In this document: in pieces, positions 1 to 11,586 of the stretch
Layout: every line of letters begins with the position of its first letter
Position numbering within the stretch: position 1 is the first letter of the stretch
Source: Geosiphon pyriformis
Taxonomy: Eukaryota > Glomeromycota > Glomeromycetes > Archaeosporales > Geosiphonaceae
Reading direction: 5' to 3'
Length of the DNA: 45,838 bases
NCBI GenBank assembly: GCA_016748015.1
Contig: JAAOMT010000306.1
Coordinates: 30,602 to 76,439 of the forward strand
The notes under the pieces: generated by a model
The model's database searches: none
What the model was told of the DNA's origin: nothing
Seen by the model: the letters and a program-made list of their open reading frames with translations, nothing else
Program-made: the position numbers and the translations under genes

Positions 1-264
1 AAAAAATATATTTAAATTAAGTTATAATTTTTAAAAAAAATTTTATAAATATTTTTAAAAAAGTATTTATTTTGGTTTTAAAATTTTTTTTTAATTAATA
101 AAAATTTTATATATATAGTTAAAACTAATAAAAATTAGACAGTATAATAACAAAAAAATAAATTTAAAACTGTATTATTTATGTATATTATTGTTTATAA
201 TTTTAAAAATTCTTTAAATAAATCTAAAAAAATTTATATTATAAATTATATATATTATTATATT
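1..264. other. AT-rich sequence without gene
   Basis: Almost pure A/T with short runs. I see no ORF, repeat unit or recognisable fossil. It ends at the T-rich stretch that forms the 3' tail of LINE copy 1 (minus strand). Confidence 0.6.
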
Positions 265-275
265 TATTTTTTTTA

Positions 276-843
276 TTACAAGTTTTATGAATAAAGTCCA
301 ACTGTTATCTAGTACATAAAACCAAACTAAATAGAACCAACTAAATGCAGCTCACATACAGACTATATATAGCCAGTTACTTGGGTCAGACAAGACAATA
401 CTACACACTTATACTAACAAAAGCATTATCATCCAAACCAGAAAAAAAATGACACAATTTTCGTTTACCAAACCTAACAGCAAAAAATTCTATAACACTA
501 AGCATACAGACAACACTAGCCGACAACATAGAAACTATACTATAAGACAAGCCAGAAACCATACTATTATCCCCAATCAAGCCAGCTCTTTCTATATCTA
601 CTTTATACTTGGCCTTAACAGTCTATACCTTAGTGTGATGCAACTCCACCACAAATTTAATATATTTCATAAGGGCTAAAGCAGCTTTTTTTTTCTCTCA
701 AAAACCAAAACAACTTCAGTATATCAATTTCTTATTATAAAACTCTTGTAAACTACTGTATAAAGACTCATATTTGAAAAACATAACAAAAGTAAATGCA
801 GAATGGCAGATGTAAATAAACTCAAAAGACCAGACATTGACAT
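276..843 (-). other. LINE copy 1 3' UTR
   Basis: This is the 3' non-coding end of the element on the minus strand. It aligns with 7806-8230 of copy 2 (shared blocks include CTAGTACATA, AAATGCAGCT and AAAAGCATTA on the plus strand). Its last 150 bases also match the fossil at 42595-42757. The open frame 449-679 on the plus strand lies inside this UTR and has no coding support. Confidence 0.7.
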
Positions 844-1407
844 CTATCTATTAACAGCTTCAATCAAAATGTCCCCACAAAGACCAAAGTCACTAGAACA
901 AGTAAAAACATAATTAGACACCTCCACTTTGCTACACAGCAAGTACAACACTCCAGGATAACTTCTATTATACAACCTCTTCCTAACCACAACTGACAGC
1001 CACCTATAAACAGTTTTCATTAAATAAGTGTACAAATTGGCTAATTTCCTACTGGTAAATTCACAAAGCATATGTGAATCAGAGTGCCAATTTATTATAG
1101 TAGCCTTCCAATTTATTTTCTTAATTATAATATCTGGAATTATATCAAAACCTGGACCAGTCTCCCAATAGGCATGACATATCAATTGGTGTAAGTCTTA
1201 AACAAAATGACAAGCATTACCAGATATGGCAATTCTCTCAGTGATTAGAAATCTTTCCCGAATTTTAACCAGCAAAAAAAAAGATGAGGAAGTAGTCTTA
1301 TTAGCCAATGTGTCAGTCTTAATGTTGCCTGATACATTTAAATGTCTCTTAACTTTTATCCACTTAATTAAAATATTTTTATTCTTGAGAAGATTGATTA
1401 TCTGCAA
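844..1407 (-). pseudogene. LINE copy 1 ORF2 C-terminus with Cys-rich motif
   Basis: Two open pieces (1198-1407 and 844-1185) continue the protein after RNase H. The first matches copy 2 at 8294-8488 (LNVSGNIKTDTLANKT versus LRILNNIRANKLAEEA). The second has WHSDSHMLCEFT and then LCSKVEVSNYVFTC, which looks like a decayed C-terminal zinc motif with histidine changed to tyrosine. Most of the second piece is absent from copy 2, where about 430 bp are deleted. Confidence 0.65.
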
Positions 1408-1416
1408 TTTTTTGAT

Positions 1417-1869
1417 CTAATATTGATTATGGAAGTTGGGTGTAGTAAAAAAAGCCTTGGAAATGCAGGCATCAATTGCAAATTGACTATCTGAGTACAA
1501 AACCACAAAGCATGAAGATGGAACACATTTCAAAGCCAATGTTACAGCTTGCAATTCAGTTAAAATAGAAAACAAAAGCCCAGCCACCTTAATTTTAATA
1601 CTCACATTTACAGCCAAAAAGTATGTAGCCATTCCACTCACTACTTTAACAGAACCAGCACATCTTAAAGACCCATCTGTATAAACCTCAATGCAATTAG
1701 ACCACACCTTTAGTAAATTATTACAAATATTAGAAAACTTATTAGAATTCAAAACACTCAACACATTTTCTCTAGTAGTAATAATAGCTCTAACCTCCAA
1801 AGAAACAGATTTGTTCATAAAATCAGACATTAATAAAAACCAGTAAGGCACAAAGCCCCTTGGGTCCAA
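1417..1869 (-). pseudogene. LINE copy 1 RNase H domain
   Basis: RNase H removes RNA from the RNA:DNA hybrid during retrotransposition. This is the best preserved domain of the copy: 150 uninterrupted codons in which the acidic active site is visible as YTDGS (D65), TELQA (E105) and YSDSQ (D127). These match the D-E-D set of LINE and retroviral RNases H. The matching domain in copy 2 has lost two of the three residues. The open segment begins inside the protein, so its first methionine is not a real start. Confidence 0.85.
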
Positions 1870-1875
1870 TTGCTT

Positions 1876-2244
1876 TCAACACCAAAATGTTTTCCAGTTC
1901 AACACTTTTTTTTTCTTGTTAAAAATTCTGTTATCAAATGCAACACCAAATTGCTTTAATAAAAAAACAGAATTGTAATACAAGAACTGATCCAGAATGT
2001 TAGACATCAGAAAATTACCAGACTCACAAAAAGCACAAGGCAGATTGTTTGCCAATGACAATTCATTCTCCAAAAAAATTTTCACCACCCCTGTTAAAAA
2101 ATTGTTCACAGAACTAACATACAACCTAACAAGAAATTGTAAAAGATTTAGAAAAGACCATTCCAAAACTTGCAAATCCAAAAATTTATGATCAAATAAA
2201 CATTCAAGAATGCCATAGCCATTGGAAAATAAAATCAGTGACAC
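1876..2244 (-). pseudogene. LINE copy 1 segment between RT and RNase H
   Basis: An open segment of about 120 codons between the RT thumb and RNase H. It has a counterpart in copy 2 at 9155-9376 (both contain FLDLQ and ENELSLANNLP/KNEISLTNNLP). I recognise no separate domain; it is probably the connection region of ORF2. The AAA-rich stretch at 1905-1915 is a likely frameshift site. Confidence 0.65.
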
Positions 2245-2249
2245 TAGTT

Positions 2250-4300
2250 TTCCTTCAAACTATATTTGCTTAAAAGATTTCAAACTATACAAAGAAGAAC
2301 AGTACAAGACCTTATTAGAAAAGTCACGTGGTAAACCAGTTTTGGCTCTAAGACTCTTTCTAATTATGATATCTCACTTATAACACACATCTAAAAAAAT
2401 AAAACTAAACTGCATACAATAACTAATTATGAGTTGCAAGACTGCCAAAACCAAATAACAGAATAGTTTGTCTATAATAGCTTTTCTTAACACTATATTA
2501 GAAAAAAACCTGACATTCACATAAGCTTGAACCAAACTGGGCTTAAAAAGACCCTCAGTTAACAGAAAAATACCCAAATATTGGTGTAATTCACCCTTTT
2601 TAATAATTGCAATTGGTGATTTATTGATCAATAGCAAAGCATTTTTAATTCCTTAATTAATGGGAATAGTTACCATCTTATCATTATTAATTGAGATATT
2701 ATTGATTTCAAAAAACTTACTTGCAATATTCAAAATATATTGTGTAAATGCCTAAAAACTTTTGACCCAAATTGTATCATCAATAAAGACACCAGCAGCC
2801 AAAAAAAAAGTCTTTTCTCCACTTGTCTCAATCTTGCCAGACTTTACCATAAACCTAAAATCAATTTTGTACTTACATAAGTGCTTATGTCTTTTTACTT
2901 TGCACAAAAGTGGATCATAAAAGATCCTCTAAAGTAGTAGAGAAAAAATCTCTTTCTGATCCAACTTATCATATATCCTATAGCCTTCCAAGAGCCCAAA
3001 GTTTATCATTACTCTGTTGACCCAATTTTTATGAATGTTACCAAAAAATTGGATAAAACATTCACACATTTTAATGTGATACAAGCTTGCTCACAAATAA
3101 TGCCAGCCTATTGAATCATAAGCTTTATACATATCTTGCAGTACCAACCAAAGCTTTCTATTTTTCTTCAGAACATTTTCAACAACTGATCTAATTAGAG
3201 ACTGGATCAAAATATTCTTTAACACCAAAAAATTGTCACCACAAAAAACATTAAACCTGCTACAAGCCAAAGATATCTGATCAAATAGAATCTTAGATAG
3301 TATTTTACATATTGTATTGACTAATGCGATAAGTCTAGTATTTGTCAGAATACCATTTTACTTGTAAGGTTTTGAGATCATTAAAACCCATGCTTTTTTT
3401 TAAGAACCAAGAACTGCACTTAGACTTAAACACAAATTCAACAGTCTCAACAAACAAACCAAAACCTCCTCACCACAATGCTTCCAAAGTTTATTAAGTA
3501 TCTTCAACCCAGCTGCTTTATCATTTGGCAAATTATCAACAATCAAAGACAATTTTTCCAAACCAATTTTATTCATAACATCAGAGAAAGCATTATCATT
3601 TACATAATTTAGAGACATATATTGTTGAGACCAAAAGTCTGGCATTTTTGGAAAAACTGATCACTTCCTTGTTTATCTTTTCATAATTTCATCAACTTTG
3701 AGCTTTACTTTATTAGACTCAACCACCAGCTCATTATTTACTACCAAGTGATTCAAAACTACCTTGTAAAATAGACGTTTCAGAATGCTTTTTATTATCT
3801 GTTCTTTGTCAAAACAGAAGTTTTCCATATAATGGTCAATTGTCTTTCTAATAGTTATATTCTTAGCAATCTTAGATTCACAATACTTAGACCTTCAATA
3901 CTTTTTTCTTATTATCAACAAATGTTTAATCAAATTCATTAAGCTTACACTGTTCAAAACTATGTTATCAACTTTGGAAGCTTCAATTCCATCAATAGCC
4001 AACTAAATCTTAATAAAGCAGTTGAAATTCAATAGATCACCAGAATTCCAACATTTCACAATTTTTATAACAAGCAGTTCTAATTTAAAGAATTTTGAAG
4101 ATTGTTTATTCCTCAAACAGTTATATTCACTATATCAAATCTTAGAAAAAACTACATTGACAGCTTGTATTACAGCTTTCTTCAGTATTTTTCATATTGT
4201 ATTTAGGTTACTATTGTTTCTTGCCTCCTTAAACATATTTGACTTAATCAACAATTCAACAAAAGAATAGTCTTTAAAGCTCAACCATTGAATATTATCC
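2250..4300 (-). pseudogene. LINE copy 1 reverse transcriptase region
   Basis: Reverse transcriptase copies element RNA at the nicked target. From 4300 down to about 3660 lies a lysine-rich linker between endonuclease and RT. The RT core begins with LPNDKAAG (3400-3645 open segment), corresponding to the KAxGPDG-type first RT block. The active-site YxDD box reads FIDD at 2776-2787, so both aspartates are present. The thumb-side segment with STEG-like LLTEGLFKPS lies at 2374-2637. At least five stops or frame changes occur between these blocks. The protein aligns with the RT region of copy 2 (9150-11000) along its length. Confidence 0.8.
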
Positions 4301-4309
4301 ACATTTTCT

Positions 4310-5060
4310 AATTTGAACTTTCACCAGTTTTGGTTGGCTTGTTGATAAATGCTGATAAGATAGGCATCCAATAGTCCAACCAAACCAATTGAAACTAAAA
4401 CTGACTTATGATTTGTATTAAAAAACTCAGACACATTATTGACTTTATGTGATGCAATTACAGATGCCAAATTTCTACTTACTAGAATAAAATTAATTAC
4501 TTTTTCAACATCTCTAGAATTGCTTCAGGTAAAAGCTTTGGCCAGTAAGTGTTCATTTAAAGTGTTAACTAGGTCTAAACCCAAACAGAACTTGAAACTT
4601 GTACTTTTCTTAAATTTATTCTTATTAAAATCACCACCCAAAATCACAAAAAAGCTGGAATTGACTGTCTTAAAAATCATAGAATTAATATCAGCAGCTT
4701 GACTAAAATGTGTGCCAATAGATACACCAGTATACAGATCCAAAATTATAATTAAAAGCTTGTTTTTGAACAGAAAGTGCACAAAAATTAAATAACCAGA
4801 AATCTCATTCACTTTTAACACATACCAAACCAAAAAATTATTCATAATTATAACAACTCTAGCACCATAAAACCCAACATTTAATTCAGTAGTAAAAACC
4901 CAAGTTCCATCAAACTTATTCATAATCTCAATTTTGTCTTAGTAACAATAGAAATCATGCTATCTAAATCTTTATACCAATGAACAATATTTTCTTGTTT
5001 AGCTAAATTTGTTATACCCCTAATATTGCATGTAGTCACTTTTCAAATAAGCTTATTTAT
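4310..5060 (-). pseudogene. LINE copy 1 endonuclease (EEP/APE-like) domain
   Basis: This domain nicks target DNA to prime reverse transcription. The readable core is 4525-4923. It starts near CNIRGI, an endonuclease beginning at about 5030, and contains the metal-site motif GGDFN (residues 96-100 of the open segment, 4624-4638), followed by a TW motif (AKAFTW). The terminal SDH-type box appears near 4400 as TNHKS, so the catalytic histidine is kept while the preceding aspartate reads asparagine. Copy 2 and a fossil at 42788-43004 carry the same core. Frame breaks at both ends make it non-functional. Confidence 0.8.
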
Positions 5061-5089
5061 TAATACAAAAAATATATTAAAAAACCCAG

Positions 5090-6767
5090 ATTTATGTACA
5101 ACAAATCTAAATTCCCTAAAATTAAGCTGATAGAAACTTCAAGAGCCACTATCTTAGATTCCAAACCACCAACTTTGGAAGTGAGGACCTTCAAACTACT
5201 TAGACCCAAATCTACAACCTTTTTTTCTATTACTGGAGAGGAAAGAAGAAAGGATAGTTATAAAACATTCAGAATTATATTAGCATCAGATGTCAACAAC
5301 ATAGAACCAGGAACAATTGGAGACATAACCTAAGTAACAGACACTAGGGGCACTAGTTTCATACTATTTAATTTGTGCACAATATCAGACATTTGATCAG
5401 CCAGCAATTCTAAAAAATGTTCTAGCAAAGTTAGGCAATTGATGATTAAGAAGCCATTTTAAACAACCAGTGTACTTTTTTTAATACTCAAAGAACCAGA
5501 AGAAAAAAAACCAGACCCAAAGCCAGAATTGAAATAAAAATCACTAAAAGAAAAAACAAGTGACATTATCTGTGTCCAAAACTTGCCACCAAAGGCAGCA
5601 GATCTAAAAATAAGAACACTTTTCTTTGCATACAACTTCACTAGCTGAAGACAACATTCCTTTAAAAAGATTTTTATAACAGATTTTAAAAACTTGGAGG
5701 TGGACATAGTTGGTATGTTACATTCCAAAACAAAATGACCAAAGCACTCACACTTTTTACAATAAACCAAATCCAATTTAGCCGAAGGATGTTTAACACC
5801 ACTAAATATTGGCTCAGTGCAATATGCAGATTCCAATTCCTTTTCAGATTTGAAACCAATCACAGCATAGCAAATCCAGTTGCCAGTATTAAATAAGCAA
5901 TTAATAATACATGTTTTCTCACCAGTTCCATCCAATAGAGTGCCCAAATTATAAGCAATCATTTCTATGGGCAAAGTAAATAACAGAGCTCTGAACTAAT
6001 TCCTTGATGCCCAGATATCATAGTCACTCATAACCATAGCCACACACACTAAATTCTTTTCAATCAAGAAGAACCATTTAGCAGCCAACTACTTAGCTTG
6101 ATCTAATTTAGCAAATTCTACTACAGCTTTTTGCCACAAACCAATGAATTGAATTTTGATTGACTTAATTTCCCCAAATTCAGTTACTGCAATAACAATT
6201 ATATTCTTTAGTGTATCCATGGGAATTTTTTTTATGACCACAGTCTGATCTGAACACATTCTTTGTTTTTTGAGATCAGTGTTTACAACAATTTCTTTTT
6301 TTCTGGCCAATAATGCAGCTTTTTTTATGCTGCTCTCTAAGGTGAAAATAGATCTGATAATTTTTTCAAATTTTGAGAGGATAGTGGCCTCTTCAAAACC
6401 ATTGATTGATAAAAAAATTTTTCTGACAAACTAAGTTTTTGCTGTTACTGATTTTCTTTCCACAGTTAAAAGATTAATATCCAAAGCAAAAAATTTTTTA
6501 ATAGACACTTTGACCTGAGTTTTCACTATTTTAGAATCAACCCACTTTCTGTCAAAAAAGATATTGAAAGAAGAGAGGCGATAAACCATATTATTATCTA
6601 TTCCAAAGTCAATAGTACTAATAGGAGAACTACTAATCAAATTATTACAGACTCTTTTAGCTTTGGGAATTGTTGCAGCTAAACTAATAAAAAAAACCAC
6701 TACTTAAATTCATCACAGTACTACCAAGCTTATTGTCACTCAACTCACTGTCTATATCCAAATACAT
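5090..6767 (-). pseudogene. LINE copy 1 ORF1: RRM-like domain, CCHC zinc knuckle, coiled region
   Basis: This would encode the RNA-binding protein of the element, which coats the LINE RNA. Best start is an ATG at 6765-6767 (MYLDIDSELSD), a start also present in copy 2. A T-rich homopolymer near 6690 breaks the frame soon after. The segment 6089-6310 has an RRM-like pattern: VVIKKIPMD as RNP2-like strand and QKAVVEFAK as RNP1-like strand. A CX2CX4HX4C knuckle (CKKCECFGHFVLEC) lies at 5720-5761. Downstream, to about 5090, is a leucine/valine-rich coiled-looking stretch (SSLKVLTSKVGGLESK) that has a counterpart in copy 2. Whether ORF1 and ORF2 were one continuous ORF cannot be decided here because stops separate the pieces. 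Frames change at least three times. Confidence 0.75.
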
Positions 6768-7067
6768 GCTATTACTAACATCAGATTTGGTTAGAGAAAT
6801 TTTTTTTCATCACCAGAGTGTTTAATATTGCCCACAAAAACTTTTTTTTTTTAAGAAAAAGTACCACTAATAAGACTATAAAAGGCACTTTTTGAAGCTT
6901 TTTTTTAGACATACTGCCACTTAAAGCAGTCTCCAGATTTATTACAAAAGAGTTATTAGCTTGAAAAATGTTGAAAATAATAAAGCAAGCAAGATAAAAA
7001 ACAAAAACTTCTTTTTCAAAAAATTGCTCTTTGAAGAATTTGAACAAAGGAAAGAAAGAAGTTTTTT

Positions 7068-7772
7068 ATTATTATTATTAATAAAATATAAAATATAATT
7101 ATTTATTTTAAAAATAAAAAAATTTTTAATCAAATTTATTATATTATTTGTGTTTTTAATAAAAATTAATTTTTAATGAATTAAATTTTATTTAATTTAA
7201 TATAAAACTTATAAATATTTTAAATATTTTAAATTCAAATATAATTTTTTTATAAAATTTTTTAAAATTAATTAGTCTTATTTTATTAATTTTTATGTCA
7301 AAAAAAATGTTTTTATCTTCTATATAATCATTTTTAATAATAAATTATGAATTTAAATAGTTGTTGGCCAAATTTTTGGTTATAATATATTTTATTTAAT
7401 TTATTTTTTTATTAATAATTTTTAAATAAATTTTTAAAAATATATTATTAAGTTTTTGTCTAATTAAATCTTATTAATATTTTAAGCTAGATATTATATT
7501 TTTATTTGCTGTTTTTTTTCAGTTTACAGCTTTTTTTAATGTTAATTTTTAATTTTAATATGATTTTAGACAATATTTTTAAGAAAACTATTAATATATT
7601 GTTTATAAACTTTAGTATTTCTGTTTTTATAATATTTAAATTAAAATATTTTAAAGCTAAATTGACTAAACTTTCAGATTTTTAATATTGTGTTATTAAA
7701 ACTTAATAAAATATTAAAAATAAGTTTAAATACTTTTTTTTAATAATTAATTTAATTTAAAAAATTATTATA
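7068..7772. other. AT-rich spacer without gene
   Basis: About 0.7 kb of A/T-rich sequence between the two LINE copies. I see no ORF and no convincing fossil. It holds the left target sequence of LINE copy 2 at its right edge. Confidence 0.6.
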
Positions 7773-7781
7773 TGCAATATT
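7773..7781. repeat. Left target-site duplication of LINE copy 2
   Basis: TGCAATATT occurs here and again at 42337-42345, exactly at the two ends of LINE copy 2. A 9-bp duplication of this kind is the normal product of target-primed reverse transcription. It shows that everything between is one insertion plus later insertions into it. Confidence 0.8.
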
Positions 7782-8289
7782 TTTTTTATTAAGCAATTAA
7801 TAAGTAAAGTTTAACTGCTATCTAGTACATAGAACCAAACTAAGTGAAACACACTAAATGCAGCTTATGTATTTACTATATGTGACCAGCCATTTGGGCC
7901 GAACAAAGCAACACTATACATCTATGCTAATAAAAGCATTACCACCTAAACCAAAAAAAAAACAGCACAATCTGCACCTACCAAAACTGATAACAAAAGA
8001 TTTTAAAACACCAAATAAATAAACTATCCCATCTAATAACATAAACACCACACAATAAAACAGGCCTGAAATCATGTTACCATCCTTAACCAAACCAGCT
8101 TTCTTTAGATCCATCCTGTACTTGGACTTAACAAATCACATCTTAGCATAAAACAATTCAACCACAAACTTAACATATTTAACAATAGTTAAAGCAGTCT
8201 TTCTTTTCTCTTCAAAAACTAATGCAGTCTTACTGTCCAATCTATTTCTCCAATCATGGCACCCGAAATAATATTAAAACCAGGACTGG

Positions 8290-8962
8290 TCTTCTAATGA
8301 GCATGACAAATTAATTGATACAGATCATAAACAAAATAATAAGCATTGCCTAATACAGCAGTGTTTTTAGCAACCAAAAACTGTTCTTGAATCCCAACTG
8401 GCAAAAAATTTGAAGAGAAAGCAGCCTCTTCTGCCAACTTATTAGCCCTAATATTGTTCAGGATTCTTAAATGCACTTTAATTTTCATTTATTTAACAGA
8501 AATGTTTTTATTTCTAATAAGATTAATGATATGCACTCTTTCAATTCAGCATTGATTATAGAAGTCAGACATTGCCATTGAGGTCTCCAACATACAAGCA
8601 TCAATTACAAATTGGCTGTTAAAATACAAAATTACAGAACAAGAAAAAAGAATACATTCCAAGACCAAAGCAATGGCTTGTAATTCAGCCAAAGTGGAAG
8701 ACAAAAGTTCAAAGACTCTAATCCCAATATCTATGTCTGTAGCTGGAAAATAGGCAGCTGCACCACTTGCCATCTCAACCAAACCAGCATTTTTTAAGGA
8801 CCCATTTGTGTAGATCTCAATACAATTCGACCAAACCTTCAAAAAACTACCACTAATATTAGCAAAAACCTTAGAATTCAAAACATTTAGCACCATTAAC
8901 TTATGAGTTTTGGTGAAAACAACCTCTAAAGAAGCATGTTTGCTCATAAATTTAGCCACCAA
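8290..8962 (-). pseudogene. LINE copy 2 RNase H and C-terminus
   Basis: The 8546-8962 segment is homologous to the copy 1 RNase H (VWSNCIEIYTNGSL, LAELQA, LYFNSQF). The first and third catalytic aspartates are asparagine (TNGS and FNSQ); only the glutamate of AELQ remains. The 8294-8488 segment continues the C-terminus. It then runs into a deletion junction near 8230-8265, so the Cys-containing end seen in copy 1 is missing. Confidence 0.8.
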
Positions 8963-9149
8963 AATAAATCAGTAGGGAACAGAGCCTCTCAAATCTAATT
9001 TTTTCTACCAACAAAACGTTTTTCAGTCCATCAATTTCCCTCTTTTGTCCAAAAGTCTATCACCAAAAGCAATACCAAATTGCTTCAAAGAGAGAACAGA
9101 ATTATAGTATAAAGAATGTCTTAGGACACCAGATATTGGAAACCTGCCA

Positions 9150-11020
9150 GACTCTTAAAAAGCACTGGGCAAATTGTTTGTCAAAGATATCTCATTTTTT
9201 AAAAAGATTCTTATTACACCAGCTAGAAAATTATTCACCAGGCTAATTTTTAACTTGACAGGGTGCTGCAAAAGTTTCAAAGAAGACCACCCCAAAATCT
9301 GTAAATCCAAAAACCTATGTTCAAATAAATATCCAAAAATGTCACAGGCATTGGAAAAAAAAACCAGCATAATCAACTTTTCTTCAGATTATATTTGCTC
9401 AAAAAGTTTTAAATCATACAAAAAAGAGTGATGTAAAACTTCATTTGGAAAATCACATGACAAACCAGTCTTAGATCTGAAACTTTTTTTGACCATAACA
9501 TTTTATTTGTGATATACACTTAATGAAACATAACTAAACTGCATTTGATAACCAACTATAGATTAAAGAACAGCCAAGACCAAATAAGAGAATTGTTTAT
9601 CTGTAATAGCTTTTTTAAGCACCACATTTAAAAAAACCCTAACATTCACATGAGCTTGGGCTATACTAAGCTTAAAGAGACCTTCTGTAGACAAAAAAAT
9701 GCTCAAGTACCTGTGTGATTCACTCTGTTTAGCAATTGAAATTAACAAACTATTAATTAAAAGTAAGGCAATCTTGACACCTTGATTGATAGAAATAGCC
9801 ACTGTCTTATTATTATTAATAGAAATATTATTAACAACAAAGAACCTGCTAACAATATCCAAAATGTTCTGTGTAGAAGTCTGACAGCTCTCAGTCCAAA
9901 TTGTGTTATCAACAAAGGCACCAGCAGCCAAAAAAAAAGTTCTCTCTCTAACAGCTTCAACTCAGCCAGTTTTTGCCACAAACTTTGTATCAATATGGTA
10001 GCCACACAAGTGTTTATGTTTCTTAATTTCACATAAAAGTGGATCATAAAATATCTGCCAAAGAAGTGGAAAAAAAACCTCACCTTAATTCAAACCATTA
10101 TGTACTCTGTAATTATTCAAGAGGCCAAAATCTATTATTACTCTATTGATATGATTTCCATGAATGCTGCCAAAAAACTTGATAAACTGACTGCATATCT
10201 TAATGTGATGCAAACTAGTTCTCAAATGATGCCAGTTAACAGAGTCATAAGTCTTGTGTATATCTTGCAATACTAACCAAAGTTTTTTATTCTTTTTCAA
10301 AACATTTTCAACAACTAAACCAATAGCAAAAATTGAAGACTAAATCAAAGTACTTTTTAAAACTGAAAAATTGTTTCCACAAAAAACATTAAATCTGCTC
10401 CATGCTGAAGATATCTAATCAGAAAGAATCTTGGACAAAATTTTCTGGACAGTCTCAATCAGAGCAATAGGCCTAGTATTAGTCAAGACACTATTCTATT
10501 TATAGGGTTTTGGGATCATTGAAACCCATGCTCTCTTCCAAGGAATTGGAACAGCACTCAAAGTCAAGCACAAATTCAACAGCTTTAAGAGACAAGCCAA
10601 CACTTTACTACCACAGTGCTTCCAAAGTTCATTAGGTATTCCCAATAAACTGACAGCCTTATTGTTTGGCAAATCACTAACAACCAAAAAGAGCTCTTTC
10701 ATATTAATTTCTTTTATTACACCAAAAAAGACATTATTGCATATATGATCCAGAGGCATATATTAATAAGACCAAAAGTCAGGCATCTTTAGAAGAACTG
10801 TCTGCTTTTTTGTCTACCCTTCTATGATTTTATTCACCTTAAGTTTCACTTTATCAGATTCAACTAACAACTTATCTTCAATTACTAAGTGATCCAAAAC
10901 AATCTTGTGAAATAGATATTCAAGAATATTCTTAATTATCTGTTCCTTGTCTGCGCAAAAGTTTTTTATGTGTTGCTTAATTGCCTTTCTAATAGCTGCA
11001 TCCTCAAACATCTTTGATTC
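9150..11020 (-). pseudogene. LINE copy 2 reverse transcriptase region
   Basis: Contains, from high to low coordinate: a charged linker (10814-11011, AIKQHIKNFCADKEQIIK), the first RT block with LPNNKAV (10496-10759), a block with LQDIHKTYDSVNW (10085-10300), the active-site box at 9905-9916 and the thumb (LSTEGLFKLS, 9563-9931). The box reads FVDN, so the second catalytic aspartate is lost. The order and spacing match copy 1. Multiple frame changes separate the blocks. Confidence 0.8.
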
Positions 11021-11586
11021 AAGATACTTAGACTTTTAATATCTTTTCTTGACTATTGACAAATGTTTGATTAGATCCATTAAACTTACACTAACCAGAA
11101 CTATATCAACTATCTTAGATAACTCAATCTTATCAATAACTGACCAGACTCCAATGAGATGATCAAACTCTTAAAGATCTTCAGAACTCCAAACTTTCAC
11201 AATTTTTGCAACAAGCAGCTCCAATTTGAAAAACTTTGAAAATTGTTTGTTTTTTGAGCAATTATATTCACTGTACTAATGTCTAAAAAACACCACATCA
11301 GCAGCCTATACCAAGACATCTTTCAGCACTAACCATATAGTATCTAAATCACTATCATTTTTTGCATTCTTAAACATGTTTAATCTCACCAACAACTCAA
11401 CAGAAGTTTACTTCTTAAAATACAACCAATGGGTTTTATTTACATGTTCTATCTTGAACTTCTACCAGTTCTGATTGGCCTGTTTGCAAGCACTGTTAAA
11501 ATAAGCATTCAAGAGTCTTTTCAAACCAACTACAACTAAAATTGCTTTATGATCTGTATCAAAAAATTCCAACACATTATTGACAT
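11021..11586 (-). pseudogene. LINE copy 2 endonuclease C-terminal part up to the insertion point
   Basis: Continuation of the ORF2 linker and the end of the endonuclease domain. It aligns with copy 1 at about 3900-4435. The alignment stops at TTGACAT (11580-11586), where solo LTR C begins, and resumes at 30296 with TATGTGATA. No long open frame remains. Confidence 0.7.
11583..11586. repeat. Left target duplication of solo LTR C (ACAT)
   Basis: ACAT here faces ATGT at 30292-30295 across the insertion. Removing C and one copy gives an ungapped alignment with copy 1 of the LINE (TTGACWTTATGTGAT), so the duplication was 4 bp. The two mismatches are both transitions. Confidence 0.6.

Larger units (their letters stand above)
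265..7067 (-). mobile_element. LINE copy 1 (non-LTR retrotransposon), decayed
   Basis: A near full-length non-LTR element read on the minus strand. In order from 7067 downward it has ORF1 with an RRM-like fold and a CCHC knuckle, an apurinic-type endonuclease, reverse transcriptase, RNase H and a Cys-containing C-terminus. The 3' end is an A-rich tail (T-rich on plus, about 265-275) after a conserved 3' UTR. Boundaries come from alignment with LINE copy 2: both share the 5' end AAAAAACTTCTTT and a 3' end about 25 nt past the conserved CAGTTGGAC/CAGTTAAAC. No clear target duplication is visible because both flanks are simple AT repeats. Every domain is interrupted by stops or frameshifts, so the element is dead. 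The RRM, CCHC, endonuclease, RNase H layout is known from APE-type LINEs; the exact clade cannot be fixed by eye. Confidence 0.9.

Noticed and set aside
449-679. Plus-strand open frame of 76 codons
   Set aside because: It lies antisense in the 3' UTR of LINE copy 1 and has no conserved counterpart in copy 2.
265-7090. Target-site duplication for LINE copy 1
   Set aside because: Both flanks are TAA/TTA simple repeats, so any short match is ambiguous.
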